NCBI GenBank assembly: GCA_947451445.1 | Contig: CANFZJ010000105.1 | Span: 1-8,781, forward strand | Direction of reading: 5' to 3' | Source of the DNA: Comamonadaceae bacterium | Lineage (GTDB): Bacteria > Pseudomonadota > Gammaproteobacteria > Burkholderiales > Burkholderiaceae_C | DNA: 8,781 bases | In this document: piece by piece, positions 7,080-8,781 of the stretch | How the letters are laid out: every line of letters starts with the position of its first letter | How positions within the stretch are numbered: position 1 is the stretch's first letter | The notes under the pieces: model-generated | What the model was told of the DNA's origin: nothing | The model's database searches: none | What the model saw: the letters and a program-made list of their open reading frames with translations, nothing else | Program-made: the position numbers and the translations under genes

Positions 7080-7129
7080 GACCGATTTCAGGCAGGCGAC
7101 TCTCGGGTTGGCTGCTTAGTTCTGTATTT

Positions 7130-7216
7130 GCGCGGGTGGCGAAATTGGTAGACGCACCAGGTTTAGGTCCTGACGTCCGCAAGGATGTGGGGGTTCGAGT
7201 CCCCCCCCGCGCACCA
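7130..7216 (+). tRNA. tRNA-Leu, anticodon UAG (reads CUA/CUG family codons)
   Basis: An 87-nt class II tRNA can be folded by hand. The acceptor stem GCGCGGG (7130-7136) pairs perfectly with CCCGCGC (7206-7212), and T8-G9 follow. The D arm has a GCG/CGC stem and the loop AAATTGGTAGA. The anticodon loop is TTTAGGT (7162-7168) with anticodon TAG at 7164-7166. The long variable arm at 7174-7188 pairs CGTCC with GGATG around a GCAA loop. The T arm GGGGG-TTCGAGT-CCCCC spans 7189-7205. The discriminator A (7213) and an encoded CCA (7214-7216) end the gene. The anticodon stem CCAGG/CCTGA leaves an open C27-A43 pair. Long variable arm, A73 discriminator and anticodon all agree with leucine identity. 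A T6 run at 7220-7225 follows at once, and tig starts 22 nt downstream. Confidence 0.96.
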
Positions 7217-7238
7217 CACTTTTTTATACGAGACTTAG

Positions 7239-8549
7239 ATGGCTGTTACTGTAGAAACCCTTGAAAAGCTGGAACGCAAAATCACGCTGTCCTTGCCCGT
7301 GGAAGTGATTCAGAACGAAGTCGCGACCCGCCTCAAGAAGATGGCCCGCACCGTCAAGATGGACGGCTTCCGTCCCGGTAAGGTCCCCATGAACGTGGTG
7401 GCTCAGCGCTATGGCTATTCGGTCCATTACGAAGTGATGAACGATAAGGTAGGCGAAGCTTTTGCCGTTGCCGCCAACGAAGCCAAGCTGCGTGTGGCTG
7501 GCCAGCCCCGCATCAGCGAAAACGAAACGTCGCCTGAAGGCCAAATGGCTTTTGACGCTGTTTTCGAAGTCTTCCCGGAAGTTAAGATCGGCGACCTGGC
7601 AAGCGCAGAGGTCGAAAAAATCACCACAGCCGTGGACGACGCCGCCATCGACAAAACTGTGGCCATTCTGCGCAAGCAGCGCCGTACCTTCGCCCAGCGT
7701 GCACTGGAAGCTGCCGCCGAAGACGGTGACCGCGTGACCGTGGACTTTGAAGGCAAGATCGACGGCGAAGTGTTTGAAGGCGGCAAAGCCGAAGCCTTCC
7801 AGTTCCTGGTCGGCGAAGGCCAGATGCTGAAAGAGTTTGAAGATGCCGTGCGTGGTATGAAGTCCGGTGAAAGCCGTACCTTCCCCTTGGCATTCCCTGC
7901 GGATTACCACGGCAAAGACGTGGCTGGCAAGCAAGCCGACTTCATGGTTACCGTGAAGAAGATCGAAGCCGCCCACCTGCCTGAAGTCAACGAAGAGTTG
8001 GCGAAGTCGCTGGGTATTGCCGATGCAACGGTCGAAGGCCTGCGTACCGACATTCGTAAAAATCTGGAGCGCGAAGTGAAGTTCCGCGTCCTGGCGCGCA
8101 ACAAGCAAGCCGTGATGGATGCCCTGATTGCCAAGGCCGAACTGGATCTGCCTAACTCCAGCGTCCAGTCAGAACTGAACCGCATGGTAGAAGGTGCCCG
8201 CGCCGATTTGAAGCAGCGCGGCATCAAGGACGCTGAAAAAGCGCCAATCCCCGATGATATTTTCCGTCCGCAGGCAGAACGTCGCGTACGTTTGGGTCTG
8301 GTGGTTGCCGAGTTGGTTCGTAGCAATACGCTGCAAGCCACCACGGACCAAATCAAGGCCCATATCGACGAACTGGCTGCCAGTTACGAAAAGCCAGCCG
8401 ACGTGGTGCGCTGGTACTACAGCGACAACCAGCGTCTGGCTGAAGTCGAAGCCATCGTCATCGAAAGCAATGTGACCGACTTCGTGCTGGGCAAAGCCCA
8501 AGTGGTGGAAAAAGCATTGGCATTTGACGAGCTGATGGGCCAAAACTAA
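7239..8549 (+). CDS. tig: Trigger factor, ribosome-associated chaperone and peptidyl-prolyl isomerase
   Basis: This 436-residue protein has the length and three-domain plan of trigger factor. The N-terminal ribosome-binding domain carries the signature GFRPGKVP at residues 43-50, which docks on ribosomal protein L23. An FKBP-type PPIase domain lies at about residues 162-242 (GDRVTVDFEG at 163-172, GMKSGE at 206-211). The helical C-terminal substrate-cradle domain makes up the rest. It shields nascent chains as they leave the ribosome. The ATG at 7239 follows a weak GAGA (7230-7233) with 5-nt spacing. The gap to the tRNA is only 22 nt, too short for a separate promoter, so tig is probably transcribed through the tRNA or from a promoter inside or upstream of it. 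The order tig then clpP is the common bacterial arrangement. Confidence 0.97.
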   Translation: MAVTVETLEKLERKITLSLPVEVIQNEVATRLKKMARTVKMDGFRPGKVPMNVVAQRYGYSVHYEVMNDKVGEAFAVAANEAKLRVAGQPRISENETSPEGQMAFDAVFEVFPEVKIGDLASAEVEKITTAVDDAAIDKTVAILRKQRRTFAQRALEAAAEDGDRVTVDFEGKIDGEVFEGGKAEAFQFLVGEGQMLKEFEDAVRGMKSGESRTFPLAFPADYHGKDVAGKQADFMVTVKKIEAAHLPEVNEELAKSLGIADATVEGLRTDIRKNLEREVKFRVLARNKQAVMDALIAKAELDLPNSSVQSELNRMVEGARADLKQRGIKDAEKAPIPDDIFRPQAERRVRLGLVVAELVRSNTLQATTDQIKAHIDELAASYEKPADVVRWYYSDNQRLAEVEAIVIESNVTDFVLGKAQVVEKALAFDELMGQN

Positions 8550-8570
8550 AGCGTTTTTAATTTTTGAATC

Positions 8571-8621
8571 AATGGGGGTGGTGTGCGGATTGAACTCCTG
8601 CGTACCAGCCCCATTTGTTTT
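8571..8621 (+). terminator. Long hairpin plus T-rich tail between tig and clpP (terminator candidate)
   Basis: AATGGGG (8571-8577) pairs with CCCCATT (8609-8615). After one G-G mismatch, pairing continues through 8579-8588 with 8598-8607, including three G-T wobbles, leaving a 9-nt loop at 8589-8597. That gives about 17 pairs. The right arm runs into TTTGTTTT (8614-8621), as in an intrinsic terminator. It lies 21 nt after the tig stop. This would end most tig transcripts while clpP is started from its own promoter, but the same bases also form the sigma-32 promoter described separately, and pairing was judged by eye without folding energies. Confidence 0.5.
8589..8616 (+). promoter_or_regulatory. 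Sigma-32 (RpoH) heat-shock promoter for clpP
   Basis: ATTGAA at 8589-8594 matches five of six bases of the sigma-32 -35 element CTTGAA. CCCCATTT at 8609-8616 matches the -10 consensus CCCCATNT fully. The spacer is 14 nt, within the known 13-17 range. Transcription would start near 8622-8625, giving a leader of roughly 35-38 nt before the clpP ATG. clpP is a classic heat-shock gene in proteobacteria, so position and function agree. The AT-rich block at 8552-8567 just upstream could help polymerase binding. Confidence 0.72.
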
Positions 8622-8648
8622 GGGTAAAGTCGCATTTATTCAACCTGT

Positions 8649-8652
8649 GGAG
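8649..8652 (+). promoter_or_regulatory. Shine-Dalgarno sequence of clpP
   Basis: GGAG lies 7 nt before the ATG at 8660. It is the clearest ribosome-binding site in the window and fixes the clpP start, which would otherwise be uncertain because ClpP N-termini vary. Confidence 0.75.
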
Positions 8653-8659
8653 TCATTTC

Positions 8660-8781
8660 ATGTACAGAAACCAAACTGACAGCATCCCGTTCGGCGCGTA
8701 CGATTCATTGCAAACCGAAGCATTGGGACTTGTGCCCATGGTGGTTGAGCAATCAGGTCGTGGTGAGCGTTCTTATGACAT
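8660..8781 (+). CDS. clpP: ClpP, ATP-dependent Clp protease proteolytic subunit, N-terminal 40 residues; rest beyond the window
   Basis: The frame opens at ATG 8660 and is still open at the window end. Residues 1-20 (starting MYRNQTDSIPFGAY) look like the variable N-terminal extension or propeptide. From about residue 23 the sequence GLVPMVVEQSGRGERSYD matches the strongly conserved start of mature ClpP, usually followed by IYSRLL. ClpP is the serine-protease barrel that degrades proteins fed to it by ClpX or ClpA. The catalytic Ser, His and Asp lie beyond the window. It follows tig by 110 bp with its own probable sigma-32 promoter and a good Shine-Dalgarno, so it is likely heat-inducible independently of tig. 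clpX would be expected downstream but cannot be seen here. Confidence 0.93.
   Translation, partial: MYRNQTDSIPFGAYDSLQTEALGLVPMVVEQSGRGERSYD

Noticed and set aside
7157..7173. tRNA-Leu as a pseudogene because of the C27-A43 mismatch
   Set aside because: All other stems pair, the identity elements and CCA are intact, and an open 27-43 pair is tolerated in functional tRNAs.

Overview
The window looks like chromosomal DNA of a high-GC betaproteobacterium, most likely order Burkholderiales and probably Comamonadaceae (Rhodoferax/Acidovorax-like). This is inferred from the strong G/C bias at third codon positions, the protein sequences, the tRNA-Leu / tig / clpP order, and two copies of a short imperfect-palindromic repeat that resembles repeats I associate with that family. 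No phage, IS element, CRISPR array or rRNA is visible.

Layout. (1) Positions 1-2557, minus strand: a compact hpnC-hpnD-hpnE operon (read right to left; hpnE runs off the left edge). It encodes the three enzymes that convert two farnesyl diphosphates into squalene through presqualene diphosphate and hydroxysqualene. (2) Positions 2558-2653: a short divergent intergenic region. (3) Positions 2654-7046, plus strand: a two-gene RND efflux unit, a periplasmic adaptor lipoprotein followed 7 nt later by an AcrB-type inner-membrane proton antiporter. (4) Positions 7130-7216: tRNA-Leu(UAG). (5) Positions 7239-8549: tig (trigger factor), only 22 nt after the tRNA. (6) Positions 8571-8621: a long hairpin followed by a T-rich stretch, overlapping a good match to a sigma-32 (RpoH) heat-shock promoter. 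(7) From 8660: the start of clpP, running off the right edge.

How the genes work together. HpnC, HpnD and HpnE form one pathway, and the hpnD/hpnE ATGA overlap suggests coupled translation. The adaptor and permease would form an envelope efflux pump with an outer-membrane channel encoded elsewhere; no link to squalene or hopanoid lipids can be shown. Trigger factor and ClpP are the usual protein-folding and protein-turnover neighbours, with clpP probably under separate heat-shock control.

Most of the window is ordinary. The features most worth a second look are two 56-bp related repeats lying inside coding sequence. One encodes part of the FAD-binding N-terminus of HpnE, the other the C-terminal tail of the efflux adaptor. 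The third is the heat-shock promoter of clpP, whose -10 element forms one arm of the tig-clpP hairpin. I did not find a convincing undescribed multi-gene system.
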